From Nocardioides panzhihuensis (GTDB lineage Bacteria > Actinomycetota > Actinomycetes > Propionibacteriales > Nocardioidaceae): a DNA stretch of 64,000 nt. The notes under the pieces were generated by a model that was given only the letters and a program-made list of their open reading frames with translations, had not been told where the DNA came from and ran no database searches. Positions 1-8,171 of this stretch are shown piece after piece; within the stretch, counting starts at the first letter, position 1, and each line of letters starts with the position of its first letter. The position numbers and the translations under genes are program-made. The stretch is taken from positions 496,001-560,000 of the forward strand of contig NZ_JACBZR010000001.1 of the NCBI RefSeq assembly GCF_013408335.1. Reading direction: 5' to 3'.

Positions 1-394
1 CCTTGTCGGCGAGCAGGTCGATCACCCGCTGCCAGTCGTCGAGGTAGTCCTCGTCGACCTCGCCGGGGGCGTCCGGAGTCACGCCCGCCCACAGGGTGCC
101 GATCCGGGCACCGTTGAACCCGTGCTCGGCCAGCCATTCCGCGTCGGCCGCGGTGAAGCCCTCGGCCGAGTCGGGCGGGACGTACGGATCATGCTTCCAG
201 ACCAGGTTCTGCCCGTGCACGAGCACGATCCGGCCGTGCTGATCGACCAACCAGCGACCCTCGCGGGACAGCTGTGGCGTCTCCTTCGCCGGGCCGGCAC
301 CCGCCGGTCCGACCGGAGCCAGGAGCGTGGCCCCGAACGCGAGCACAGCCGCCGCGGCGGCAAGGATTCCGAGGCTTCCCGAGCGACGAGGCAT
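1..394 (-). CDS. Secreted endoglycosylceramidase-like glycoside hydrolase (GH5), N-terminal part only
   Basis: The reverse strand reads a protein starting with ATG at 394 and running off the left edge of the window, so only about 131 residues are visible. Residues 1-33 look like a signal peptide (RR near the start, then an Ala/Leu-rich core ending in PAGA). The mature start contains HGQNLVWK (about 60-67), GFNGARIG (92-99) and LW just after. This matches the first strands of the GH5 barrel in endoglycoceramidases, where HGxNxVxK and GFNxVRLGxxW are typical; the enzymes release the oligosaccharide from glycosphingolipids. The catalytic glutamates lie outside the window. It is divergent from the PRTase fusion at 533. 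Another secreted GH5 hydrolase is possible. Confidence 0.7.
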   Translation of the reverse strand, partial: MPRRSGSLGILAAAAAVLAFGATLLAPVGPAGAGPAKETPQLSREGRWLVDQHGRIVLVHGQNLVWKHDPYVPPDSAEGFTAADAEWLAEHGFNGARIGTLWAGVTPDAPGEVDEDYLDDWQRVIDLLADK

Positions 395-532
395 GTGCGG
401 AACCTAGTCCTCCCATCCCGACGCCGACAAGAACGTGTTCCTATTCTGGACGTCGAGGCCGCCTGGACCCGAGGGGCAGTGGACAGGGATGGCCTACCTG
501 CGGTTGAGTCAGAACCGGAACTTTGGGGGAGA

Positions 533-2905
533 ATGTCACCTGTGAGAGACGAAGTGAGCGGCTGGTCGGGCACCTGGGTGGCCGAACGCCTGGGTGTGCG
601 TCTACGGACGACTGACGCGCCGAGCGGGATGATGCTCACGGATCTGGTCGGTCTGGCGGTGCGGCGCAACCCGCGTCGCGCACAGCTCCTCGTCTCCTCC
701 GTCCTCGGCAAGCATCTCCCGACCGACCCACGGGTGGTGACCGACGCCGCGCTGCGCTTGGGGGCCAAGGCCCGCGCGGCGGTCACGGGCGATGCGGTGG
801 TCCTCGGCTATGCCGAGACGGCGACCGCGCTCGGACACCTCGTCGCCGACGCGCTCGGTGCGCCCTACCTGCACTCCACCCGCCGGGTCGTCGACGGCCT
901 CGAGTCCGCGGCCGACTTCTACGAGGAGCACTCGCACGCGACCGCCCACCGGCTGCTTCCCACAGACCCCGCCTTCCTCGCCCGCGGGGAGACTCTCGTG
1001 CTGGTCGACGACGAGGTAATCACCGGCAAGACGATCGTCAACACGATCCGGGCGCTGCACAAGAAGTTCCCGCACAAGCACTACGTCGTGGCCGCTCTCG
1101 TCGACCTGCGCTCGGAGGCCGACCGGGGCCGGATGGAGCGCTCGGTCAAGCGGCTGCGCGCGACTCTGGACGTCGTCTCCCTCGCGAGCGGTGAGATCGA
1201 GCTGCCCGAGGACCTCGCCGACAACGGCAACCGGCTCATCGACACCGTCGAGAACCTCCGCCAGCTGGCCGGTGTCGAGCCGATCCGCGGTCAGCGCGGC
1301 GAGGTGGTTCAGGTCGTCGCCACCTGGCCGCGAGCCGTCCCGGAGGGCGGCCGCCACGGCTTCGTGCCCGGCGCTGCGGGCTCCTACGAGTCGGCCGTCA
1401 CGGTGACCGCCGCCGCGATCGCCGGTCGGATCCCGGACGGTCCGGTGCACATCCTCGGCACCGAGGAGCTGATGTACGCACCTCTGCGGATCGCCTCCGC
1501 GCTGGCTGACCGGCGCGCGGCCGAGGGCCGGCGCCACGAGATCACCTACTCGACGACGACGCGCTCGCCGGTGCTCGCCGTCGAAGACCCGGGCTACGCG
1601 ATCCGCACCGCGATCACCTTTCCGTCTCACGACGCGCCCGCTGACGGCGACGGCCCGCGCTTCGCCTACAACCTGCGTGAGGGCGCGTACGAGGCGATCG
1701 TCCTGGTCGTCGACGAGCCGGCCGACACCACTGCGCTCCACGAGGAGGGCGGCCTGGTCGACCAGCTCGCCCGGCTCGCGCCGCGGGTCGTGGTCGTGAC
1801 CGTCCCGGCGTTCACCCCGGAGCCACGACACGACCAGCCGGCCCGCCAGCTGCCCGCGCCGCTCCACGGCCCTGCGTTCGGCTCCTACGAGCGCGACGAC
1901 GTCGCCTGGCTGGTCAAGGATCTTCCGGCGGAGACATCCGCCGAGACTCCGGAGGACGAAGAGGCACAGGCACACCGGGAGCTCTTCGACGAAGCCCTGA
2001 CGGCGTCGGCCCAGCGGGTGGCGTACGCGATCGGCCTGGTCACCGAGCAGGTGCTGGCCCGACGTGGGCAGGACGCGGTGCTGGTCTCCCTGATGCGTGC
2101 CGGCACCCCGATCGGGGTGCTGATGCGGCGCTGGGCGCAGCGCGTGCACGGGCTCGACCTGCCCCACTACGCGGTCTCGATGATCCGCGGGCGTGGCATC
2201 GACCAGACCGCGCTCGCCTATCTGGCTGCGCACCACGACCCCGCTCGGGTGATGTTCGTGGGCGGGTGGACCGGCACGGGTGCGATCGCCCGGGAGCTGG
2301 CGGGCTCGGTCGAGAAGTCCAACGCGACGCTCGACGCCCATCTGGCCTCGCCGTTCTCCCCGGAGCTCGCTGTGCTCGCCGACCCGGGCCGGAGCGTGGC
2401 GGTCTACGGCACTCGGGAGGACTACCTGATCCCATCGGCGTGCCTCGGCTCGACCGTCACTGGCCTCGTCTCGCGTGCCGTCATCGACGACGATCGGGTC
2501 GGTCCCAACGACTTCCACGGCGCTGCGTTCCGTGCCGACCTGGCTCCGGCCGATGTGTCGAAGAGGTTCGTCGACACGGTCGCGGCCCGGTTCCCGATCG
2601 TGCGCACCAAGGTGATGCTCGACCTCGGGGCCCACCTCGGCGGTGACCACAAGCCCACCTGGGTGGGCTGGGACGCGGTCGAGGACGCCGCCGAGAAGTT
2701 CGGCGACGGTGATGTCAGCCTGGTGGAGGCCGGCGTCGACGACACCGTCCGGTTGCTGCTGCACGGCGAGCCGGCGACGATCCTGGTCGACCCGGCGCGC
2801 GACGCCGACCTGGGTGCCGTCAAGAAGCTCGCCGAGGCGCGTGAGGTGCCGCTGGAGCGGGTCACCGACTTGCCCTATGCCTGCATCGGCCTCCGACGTC
2901 CCTGA
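533..2905 (+). CDS. Four-domain fusion: phosphoribosyltransferase / TRSP / StiP-like (PRTase_1) / PELOTA
   Basis: I chose the ATG at 533 because the upstream reading frame is low-quality; this gives 790 residues. Residues about 20-230 are a phosphoribosyltransferase with the PRPP loop LVDDEVITGKT near 155-166. About 260-400 matches the TRSP domain. About 450-690 matches the StiP 'cysteine protease'/PRTase_1 family, with SLMRAGTPIGVL, SMIRGRGID and FVGGWTGTGAI. About 700-790 resembles the PELOTA RNA-binding-like domain. These domains are known from tellurium-resistance (Ter) associated operons, where comparative genomics predicted synthesis of a nucleoside-like metabolite; there they are often split over several genes. 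The stop overlaps the start of the ribokinase by one base (TGATG), so the two are translationally coupled. No TerD, TerC or ATP-grasp gene is visible here. Substrate and product are unknown. Confidence 0.8.
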   Translation: MSPVRDEVSGWSGTWVAERLGVRLRTTDAPSGMMLTDLVGLAVRRNPRRAQLLVSSVLGKHLPTDPRVVTDAALRLGAKARAAVTGDAVVLGYAETATALGHLVADALGAPYLHSTRRVVDGLESAADFYEEHSHATAHRLLPTDPAFLARGETLVLVDDEVITGKTIVNTIRALHKKFPHKHYVVAALVDLRSEADRGRMERSVKRLRATLDVVSLASGEIELPEDLADNGNRLIDTVENLRQLAGVEPIRGQRGEVVQVVATWPRAVPEGGRHGFVPGAAGSYESAVTVTAAAIAGRIPDGPVHILGTEELMYAPLRIASALADRRAAEGRRHEITYSTTTRSPVLAVEDPGYAIRTAITFPSHDAPADGDGPRFAYNLREGAYEAIVLVVDEPADTTALHEEGGLVDQLARLAPRVVVVTVPAFTPEPRHDQPARQLPAPLHGPAFGSYERDDVAWLVKDLPAETSAETPEDEEAQAHRELFDEALTASAQRVAYAIGLVTEQVLARRGQDAVLVSLMRAGTPIGVLMRRWAQRVHGLDLPHYAVSMIRGRGIDQTALAYLAAHHDPARVMFVGGWTGTGAIARELAGSVEKSNATLDAHLASPFSPELAVLADPGRSVAVYGTREDYLIPSACLGSTVTGLVSRAVIDDDRVGPNDFHGAAFRADLAPADVSKRFVDTVAARFPIVRTKVMLDLGAHLGGDHKPTWVGWDAVEDAAEKFGDGDVSLVEAGVDDTVRLLLHGEPATILVDPARDADLGAVKKLAEAREVPLERVTDLPYACIGLRRP

Positions 2906-3753
2906 TGCCGGTGCGCCCGCCACAGGACCTGGTCGTCGTCGGGAGCATCAACGTCGACCTGACCGCGGACGTCGAGCGACTGCCGGGAGCCGGGGAGACC
3001 GTCGGCGGCGGCCGGCTGCGCCGTGACGTCGGCGGGAAGGGCGCCAACCAGGCGGTCGCGGCGAGCCGGCTGGGCGCGCGGGTGCGGATGGTCGGCGCCG
3101 TCGGCTCCGACGCCGACGGTGCCTGGGCGGTCGAGACGGCCCGGTCCGCCGGGGTCGATGTGGAAGGCGTACGCACCGTCGACGCCCCGACCGGCACGGC
3201 GCTGATCGCCGTCGACGCGGCGGGGGAGAACCAGATCGTGGTGTGTAGCGGAGCCAACGCGCTGGTCGAGCCGGAAGGTTTCGTGGTGGCGGCGGGCGAT
3301 GCCGTGCTCATGCAGCTCGAGCTCCCCCTGGACGTCGTCCGGGCCGTGGCCGCGCGGGCGCCCGGGTTCGTCGTGGTCAACGCGGCGCCCGCGCGGCCGC
3401 TGCCGGCGGATCTCGTCGAGCGGGCGGACCTGTTCATCGTCAACGAGACCGAGTACGCCGCGATGCCCGAGCTGGGCGAGGCCAAGCGGGTCGCGGTGAC
3501 CTACGGAGCCTCGGGTGCGGCCATGATCGCCGAAGGTGCCGAGGCCGCCCGGGTGCCGGCCGTGTCCACGGAGGCGATCAGCACCGTCGGTGCCGGCGAC
3601 GCGTTCTCCGCCGCGCTCACCCTCGCGATCCTGGCCGGCATGCCGGACGACGAGGCGCTGCGTACGGCATGCGCGGTCGGCGCGGCGGTCGTCGCACATC
3701 CCGGTGCCCAGCCGCCGTTGGATCGGTTGGAGATGTACCGGGGCACTCGCTAG
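2905..3753 (+). CDS. rbsK: Ribokinase, PfkB family
   Basis: A 282-residue PfkB-family sugar kinase. The N-terminus has GSINVDL (13-19) and the PfkB signature with GGKGANQA near 43-50. The C-terminal signature GAGDAF with the catalytic Asp is at about 230-235. This is slightly short for ribokinase (about 300) but complete. It phosphorylates ribose or a related furanose or nucleoside at the 5' hydroxyl with ATP. It begins on the last base of the PRTase-fusion stop, so it probably supplies or removes a phosphorylated sugar for that enzyme rather than serving ribose uptake; no rbs transporter is present. It ends head to tail with the MarR-GNAT gene, the two TAG stops sharing the palindrome CTAG. 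Adenosine kinase or another PfkB specificity is possible. Confidence 0.85.
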   Translation: MPVRPPQDLVVVGSINVDLTADVERLPGAGETVGGGRLRRDVGGKGANQAVAASRLGARVRMVGAVGSDADGAWAVETARSAGVDVEGVRTVDAPTGTALIAVDAAGENQIVVCSGANALVEPEGFVVAAGDAVLMQLELPLDVVRAVAARAPGFVVVNAAPARPLPADLVERADLFIVNETEYAAMPELGEAKRVAVTYGASGAAMIAEGAEAARVPAVSTEAISTVGAGDAFSAALTLAILAGMPDDEALRTACAVGAAVVAHPGAQPPLDRLEMYRGTR

Positions 3754-4655
3754 CCGAGCTGCTTGCGGAAGAAGTGGGTGGCGTGGGGGTTGTCGTTGTA
3801 GCGATCGATGCGCTCGTAGCCGGCCCGCTCGTACATCCCGATCGCTTCGCTGAGGACGTCGCGGGTGTCGAGGCGTACGACTCGGTGGCCGAGCCTGAGC
3901 GCCTCGGCCTCGAGGTGGCGCAGCAGGCGTGAGCCGAGGCCGGCGCCGCGCCAGGCCGGATCGACCCACATCCGCTTGATCTCGCCGGTGCCGTCGAACT
4001 CCCGCACTCCGCCCGAGGCGACCGGTGCACCGTCGCTGGCGGCGATGAAGAACGCGCCGTGCGGAGCCCGTAGGGACGGGTCGTCGCCGAAGCCCTCGTC
4101 GCCGACGGTGAACCCGAAGCGGTCGCCGATCTCGGCGAAGTAGTGGCCCATGGCCATCTGGGCGATCGGGTCGCGGGGATCGACCTGCTCGATGGTGATC
4201 GTGGCGGCGCGCACCAACAGGTCGGCTGTCGCCAGAGCATCGTTGAGGCGGTCGCGCTGCCGCTGCGTCAGCGGATCGAGCAGCAGATGGGCACGCTCCT
4301 CGGAGCGGCGCTCGAGGTCGTCCCACTGCTTGAGGCCGTCCTCGGTGAGCGCTACGAGCCTGCGCCGGCCGTCGGCCGGGTCGCGGTCCATCGCGACGTA
4401 CCCCTTGCTCTCCAGCGTTCGCAGCATCCGGCTGACGTAGCCGGAGTCGAGGCCGCCGAGCCTGGTCCGGAGGTCCTGAACGGTCATGGCCGAAGCGGAG
4501 CCCGAGGCGGTTGGCGGAGCGCCGAGACCGATCTCGTAGAGGATGCGGGCGGTGCCATAGGGGAGACCGCTGCCGAGGAACGAGTCCTCGAGGGCTCCCA
4601 CCCGACGGACGTAGCTCATGTTGAACTTGCGCATCACCGAGGTGTCCACTGTCAT
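3750..4655 (-). CDS. MarR-type regulator fused to GNAT N-acetyltransferase
   Basis: I chose the ATG at 4655 because the reading frame upstream runs into the tRNA gene; this gives 301 residues. The N-terminal half is a MarR winged helix: TVQDLRTRLGGLDSGYVSRM is the HTH, followed by a wing with DPADGRRRLVALTEDG. The C-terminal half (about 150-301) is a GNAT acetyltransferase with the acetyl-CoA loop WRGAGLGSRLLRHLE and a final MYERAGYERIDRYN segment. Such two-domain proteins are a known class. A palindrome CTGACTTTAGTCAG lies 5 bases upstream of the start codon, consistent with autorepression. Acetyl acceptor and inducing ligand are unknown. Confidence 0.9.
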   Translation of the reverse strand: MTVDTSVMRKFNMSYVRRVGALEDSFLGSGLPYGTARILYEIGLGAPPTASGSASAMTVQDLRTRLGGLDSGYVSRMLRTLESKGYVAMDRDPADGRRRLVALTEDGLKQWDDLERRSEERAHLLLDPLTQRQRDRLNDALATADLLVRAATITIEQVDPRDPIAQMAMGHYFAEIGDRFGFTVGDEGFGDDPSLRAPHGAFFIAASDGAPVASGGVREFDGTGEIKRMWVDPAWRGAGLGSRLLRHLEAEALRLGHRVVRLDTRDVLSEAIGMYERAGYERIDRYNDNPHATHFFRKQLG

Positions 4656-4659
4656 ATAC

Positions 4660-4673
4660 CTGACTTTAGTCAG
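4660..4673. promoter_or_regulatory. Candidate MarR operator (autoregulation)
   Basis: The perfect inverted repeat CTGAC-TTTA-GTCAG lies immediately upstream of the start codon of the MarR-GNAT gene. Size and arm composition fit MarR-family operators, so repression by its own product is the simplest reading. This is inference from position and symmetry. Confidence 0.6.
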
Positions 4674-4714
4674 ATACTTCCGAGAATCCAAGAATGGATC
4701 ACCTACACAAATGG

Positions 4715-4746
4715 CGAACGGCCCATCCTCTCGGACGGGCCGTTCG
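4715..4746 (-). terminator. Intrinsic terminator between tRNA-His and the MarR-GNAT gene
   Basis: A 10-bp perfect stem CGAACGGCCC / GGGCCGTTCG with a 12-base loop sits directly behind the 3' end of tRNA-His. On the plus strand it is followed by TTTT. It probably ends the tRNA transcript. The downstream U-tract on the minus strand is poor. Confidence 0.7.
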
Positions 4747-4752
4747 TTTTGG

Positions 4753-4825
4753 GGTGAGTAACGGGACTTGAACCCGCGACATCCGCCACCACAAGGCGGC
4801 GCTCTACCAGCTGAGCTATACCCAC
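4753..4825 (-). tRNA. tRNA-His (anticodon GTG)
   Basis: The reverse strand folds into a full cloverleaf: acceptor GTGGGTA/TACTCAC, D-stem GCTC/GAGC, anticodon stem CCGCC/GGCGG with loop TTGTGGT (anticodon GTG), and T-arm GCGGG-TTCAAGT-CCCGT. The discriminator base is C, a G sits at -1 (position 4826), and CCA is encoded at 4750-4752. The extra G and C73 are identity elements of tRNA-His. Confidence 0.97.
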
Positions 4826-4872
4826 CATCGACCCGGACAGCGCATGTCCGAGCCAGCAAGAATCATAGAGGA

Positions 4873-5529
4873 TCAGGCAGGATCTGTGGAATCGGGGGTC
4901 GCCTTGGGATCGACGATCCCGGTGATCGAGGCGCCGTGCCGGGCGGCGATCGCCTTGGCAGTTTCCGAGTCGGGCCCGGGCATCGGCACGAAGACTGCCT
5001 CGCGGTAGTAGCGAAGCTCCTCGATCGACTCCTGGATGTCGGCCAGGGCGCGGTGGTTGCCGCGCTTGGGGGGAGCGGAGAAGTAGGCTCGCGGGAACCA
5101 CCGTCGCGACAGCTCCTTGATCGAGGAGACATCGACGTTGCGGTAGTGCAGGAACCCCTCCAGCTCGGGCATGTCCCGGGCCAGGAAGTTGCGGTCGGTT
5201 GCCACCGTGTTGCCGCCCAAGGGCGGACGGGAGTCCTTGCCGCAATGTTCCCAGATGTACGCCAGGACCTGCTCCTCGGCCTCGCGCATCGGGACGCCGT
5301 TCTCCAGCTCGACCAGCAGGCCGGACTTGGTGTGCATGTCGCGTACGAAGTCGTCCATCTGCTCCAGCGCCTCGGCCGGGGGCTTGATGATGATGTCGAC
5401 CCCGTCGCCGAGCACGTTGAGATCGAAGTCGGTGACGAGGGCCGCCACCTCGATGAGTGCGTCGTTCTCGAGGGACAGCCCGGTCATCTCGCAGTCGATC
5501 CAGACCAGACGTTCGTTCAGTGAAGCCAC
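4873..5529 (-). CDS. orn: Oligoribonuclease (DEDDh 3'-5' exoribonuclease)
   Basis: A 218-residue protein of normal Orn length. It begins with GTG and reads LVWIDCEMTGL at 9-18, the Exo I motif with D12 and E14. D112 (NTVATDRNFL) is Exo II, and H159/D163 in GNHRALADIQESI form the DEDDh Exo III motif. The enzyme degrades 2-5 nt RNA oligomers and pGpG from cyclic-di-GMP turnover to mononucleotides in the cytoplasm. Its position next to tRNA-His is the usual actinobacterial arrangement. It is transcribed towards the tRNA. Confidence 0.96.
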   Translation of the reverse strand: MASLNERLVWIDCEMTGLSLENDALIEVAALVTDFDLNVLGDGVDIIIKPPAEALEQMDDFVRDMHTKSGLLVELENGVPMREAEEQVLAYIWEHCGKDSRPPLGGNTVATDRNFLARDMPELEGFLHYRNVDVSSIKELSRRWFPRAYFSAPPKRGNHRALADIQESIEELRYYREAVFVPMPGPDSETAKAIAARHGASITGIVDPKATPDSTDPA

Positions 5530-5645
5530 CGGAGCACCATAACGCCGCTGGTCAACGGCTTATAGAGAGGGTAGGAGACGATGTGATAACGGTTCCCATG
5601 GCGTGGTTTCAGCCTGCGTTCAGGAGACGGACATATGTTGGCTCC

Positions 5646-6404
5646 ATGAGCACGGATTCCGCCAGCAGCCCCTCACGCAAAGATAAGCGTGAGGCACGCG
5701 CTGCCAAGGCCGCCGCGGAGCTGGAGGCTCTGCGCAAGAAGCAGGCCCGCAAGTCGATCCTCACCGTCGCGGGGGTCGTCGCCGCGATAGCGGTGATCAT
5801 CGGTGGCCTGGTCTGGTTCAGCCTGAACCGGTCCGAGGACGGCAAGGTCACCGCAGTGGAAGCCGGCAGCAGCGAGCACGGCCTGGTCATCGGTCCCGAC
5901 GACGCGCCCCACAAGGTCGTCATCTACGAGGACTTCCTGTGCCCCTACTGCGGTGAGTTCGAGGCTGCGACCCGCGAGGATCTCGCCGAGCTTGCCGCCG
6001 ACGGCAAGGTCCAGGTCGACTACCGCCCGTTCGTGCTCCTCGACCAGATCGGCCCCTACTCCGAGCTCGCCACCTCCGCCTTCGCGGTCGTCCAGCAGGA
6101 GGCCGGCGACGAGGTCGCCAAGGAGTTCCACGACCTGCTCTTCGAGAACCAGCCCAGCGAGTCCGGCCCGTTCCCCGAGGCTGCTGATCTCGTCGATCTG
6201 GCCGTCGAGGCCGGTGCTGAGGAGTCGGCCGTCAAGGACGGTATCGAGGACCTCGCGGGCAAGGACTGGGCCGAGGCTGCCACCAAGGCTGCTGCTGAAG
6301 GCGGGGTCCAGGGGACTCCGACCGTTCTGCTCGATGGCAAGCAGTTCCAGGAGGGCAACACCGTTCAGGAGTACGCTGACGCGCTGATCGAGAAGGTCTC
6401 CTGA
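5646..6404 (+). CDS. Membrane-anchored DsbA-like thioredoxin-fold disulfide oxidoreductase
   Basis: The ATG at 5646 gives 252 residues. Residues 10-36 are a basic, Lys/Arg/Ala-rich cytoplasmic leader and about 38-60 form one transmembrane anchor (a Val/Ile/Gly-rich stretch ending in WFSL). The rest is an extracytoplasmic DsbA fold: CPYC at 99-102 and the cis-proline loop QGTPTVLL near the C-terminus. It should oxidise or isomerise disulfides in exported proteins. An in-frame ATG at 5598 would add 16 residues but has no better context. The gene is monocistronic and is followed by dispersed repeats. Confidence 0.88.
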   Translation: MSTDSASSPSRKDKREARAAKAAAELEALRKKQARKSILTVAGVVAAIAVIIGGLVWFSLNRSEDGKVTAVEAGSSEHGLVIGPDDAPHKVVIYEDFLCPYCGEFEAATREDLAELAADGKVQVDYRPFVLLDQIGPYSELATSAFAVVQQEAGDEVAKEFHDLLFENQPSESGPFPEAADLVDLAVEAGAEESAVKDGIEDLAGKDWAEAATKAAAEGGVQGTPTVLLDGKQFQEGNTVQEYADALIEKVS

Positions 6405-6412
6405 GCCTCCGG

Positions 6413-6520
6413 CGGTCGAGCTTGTCGAGGGCCTGTTTGCCGCTGGTCGAGCCCGTCGAGAACCCAGCCCCGCTGGTCGAGCCGCCGGAACCGCTAGGCG
6501 GAGGCGTGTCGAGACCAACA
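6413..6520. repeat. Cluster of GGTCGAG/GTCGAG dispersed repeat units
   Basis: Directly after the DsbA-like gene there are several copies of a GGTCGAG...GTCGAG motif (GGTCGAGCTTGTCGAGG, CTGGTCGAGCCCGTCGAGA, CTGGTCGAGCC...GTGTCGAGACC). Each pair can form a small hairpin. Units like this are scattered between genes in Nocardioides genomes to my knowledge. Copy number elsewhere cannot be judged from this window. Confidence 0.6.
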
Positions 6521-6595
6521 CGGTTCGCGTCGGGGAAACCTCGCTAGGCGACTGTTTCTTCGTTTCAGGGTTCGCCGCCGACCCTTCCTCGAGTG

Positions 6596-6686
6596 TTTCT
6601 CGATCATGCGCCGCGTCAAGGACGCCCTTCGGGCGCCGGCTTCGCCGGCCGCTTCGCGGTCCTTGACTCGGCACCTGATCGAGAAA
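6596..6686. repeat. 91-base nested inverted repeat upstream of the HNH endonuclease gene
   Basis: Two nested arm pairs share the exact centre 6641: TTTCTCGATCA (6596-6606) with TGATCGAGAAA (6676-6686), and GTCAAGGAC (6615-6623) with GTCCTTGAC (6659-6667). Between them lie two smaller hairpins, GCCCTTCGGGC and GCCGGCTTCGCCGGC. The segments between the arm pairs are partly complementary. The whole could extrude as a branched cruciform or fold as RNA. Confidence 0.8.
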
Positions 6687-6806
6687 GATTTCGCCATTAT
6701 CGGGGCGGCGGCGAGGGTGTGGCGCGGGGTTCAGGTTGCTTGTTCGTTGACTGTGTAAATCGGGTCTGACCAGCAAAAACAGGTAGCCACGAACGGATCT
6801 TTCACA

Positions 6807-6812
6807 TATAAT
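6807..6812 (+). promoter_or_regulatory. -10 element (TATAAT) giving a leaderless start for the HNH gene
   Basis: A perfect TATAAT, rare in this GC-rich DNA, ends 7 bases before the ATG at 6820. A transcript starting at that A would be leaderless, which is common in actinobacteria. No clear -35 is seen at 17 +/- 2 bases. Confidence 0.55.
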
Positions 6813-6819
6813 GAGGCGT

Positions 6820-8118
6820 ATGAACGAGACCGTCGACCAGCTCCTTGCCGGGCCGCCTGCGGGTGCGTCCGAGGGTGAGCTGGTCGACTGGATCAGTCGT
6901 CTCGAAGAAGTGAAGTGCATCGCCGAAGCCGTTCAGGCAGAAGCAGCGGTACGCCTCGAGGAAGCCACCCGGGCACGGCAGGCCGAGGCCGGGGTCCCTT
7001 TCCGCAAGCTTGGCGAAGGCGTCGCCTCCCAAGTCGCCTTGGCGCGGCGGGTCTCACCCGCCAAGGGTGCCAAGCTACTGGGACTGGCGAAGATCCTCGT
7101 TGCGGAGATGCCGCACACCTTCGCTCTGATGAAGGCCGGGCTGTTCTCGCAGTGGCAGGCCACCATCCTCGCCCGCGAGACCGCCTGCCTCTCGATGGAG
7201 AATCGGCGGGTCGTCGACTACCGGCTCTGCGCCCTCGACCCAGACGGCGAACTGCCTGCAGCCGTGACGATGGGACTGCGGCAACTGGAGAACGCCGCCA
7301 AGAAACTTGCCATCACCCTCGACCAAGAATCCGTCGTCGCTCGAGCCGCGAACGCAGAGAAGGACCGTCGAGTCAGCGTCCGGCCGGCTCCGGACACGAT
7401 GACCTGGCTCGGCGCGCTGCTGCCGGTCAAGGACGGCGTCGCCGTCTACGCGGCACTGGACCAGGCAGTCAAGGCCGCGCAGGCGGCCGGTGATGAGCGG
7501 ACGACGGGTCAGGTCATGGCCGACACCCTGGTCGACCGCGTCACCGGCCGCACCACCGACGGCAGCGCCAAGCCTCGGGTCGAGGTCAAAATCGTGATGA
7601 CCGCCGACGCCCTCACCAACGACAGCGACCAGCCGGCCATGGTCGAGGGCTACGGTCCCGTCCCCGCGACCTGGGCGCGTGAAGCGCTCGCCGACGCCGA
7701 GGTCTTCGTCCGCAGGTTGTTCACCGACCCGGCCGGGAACCTGGTCGCGATGGAGTCCCGCTCCCGCAAAGCACCCGACGGCCTGACCGAGTTCATCACC
7801 ACCCGCGACGGCGGGATCTGCCGCACCAACGGCTGCGACGCCCCGATCCGCAACGTCGACCACGCCCAGCGTCACGCAGACGGCGGCAAGACCAGCGCCG
7901 AAAATCTTCAGGGCTTGTGCGAGCGCTGCAATCAGGCGAAAGAAGCCCTCGGCTGGCAAGCCAGACCAGGGCCTGACGGCAGCATCATCACCGTCACACC
8001 CACCGGGCACATCTACACCAGCCCGCCACCCGACACCTGGCGACCAGACCCACCACCCTTGTCCCGGGCAGAGTTCATGCTGCGCGGCGTACTCCTCGAC
8101 TATCCGCGCGCGGCCTAA
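6820..8118 (+). CDS. HNH endonuclease with DUF222 (13E12 repeat family)
   Basis: A 432-residue protein. The long N-terminal part is the DUF222/13E12 region (LEEVKCIAEAVQAEAAVRLE, then a helical region with VALARRVSPAKGAKLL). The C-terminal part, from about residue 330, is an HNH nuclease with a Cys/His set: CRTNGCDAP, VDHAQRHADGGKTS, LCERCNQAK. The family is highly multicopy in Nocardioides and mycobacteria; its role is unproven and mobile-element-like activity is suspected. I preferred ATG 6820 over ATG 6811, which overlaps the TATAAT box; the latter adds only MRR. It follows an unusual nested palindrome at 6596-6686. Confidence 0.88.
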   Translation: MNETVDQLLAGPPAGASEGELVDWISRLEEVKCIAEAVQAEAAVRLEEATRARQAEAGVPFRKLGEGVASQVALARRVSPAKGAKLLGLAKILVAEMPHTFALMKAGLFSQWQATILARETACLSMENRRVVDYRLCALDPDGELPAAVTMGLRQLENAAKKLAITLDQESVVARAANAEKDRRVSVRPAPDTMTWLGALLPVKDGVAVYAALDQAVKAAQAAGDERTTGQVMADTLVDRVTGRTTDGSAKPRVEVKIVMTADALTNDSDQPAMVEGYGPVPATWAREALADAEVFVRRLFTDPAGNLVAMESRSRKAPDGLTEFITTRDGGICRTNGCDAPIRNVDHAQRHADGGKTSAENLQGLCERCNQAKEALGWQARPGPDGSIITVTPTGHIYTSPPPDTWRPDPPPLSRAEFMLRGVLLDYPRAA

Positions 8119-8171
8119 GCATGTTGCATGGCGCCCCGCTCTGGCTCCTGATCAGGGATAGCGTGGGCGGC

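Noticed and set aside
122..532. Upstream extension of the PRTase fusion frame
   Set aside because: The extension overlaps the antisense hydrolase gene and lacks similarity; ATG 533 is the natural start.
602..2923. 773-codon minus-strand frame opposite the PRTase fusion
   Set aside because: Shadow of the real gene; the plus strand carries four recognisable domains.
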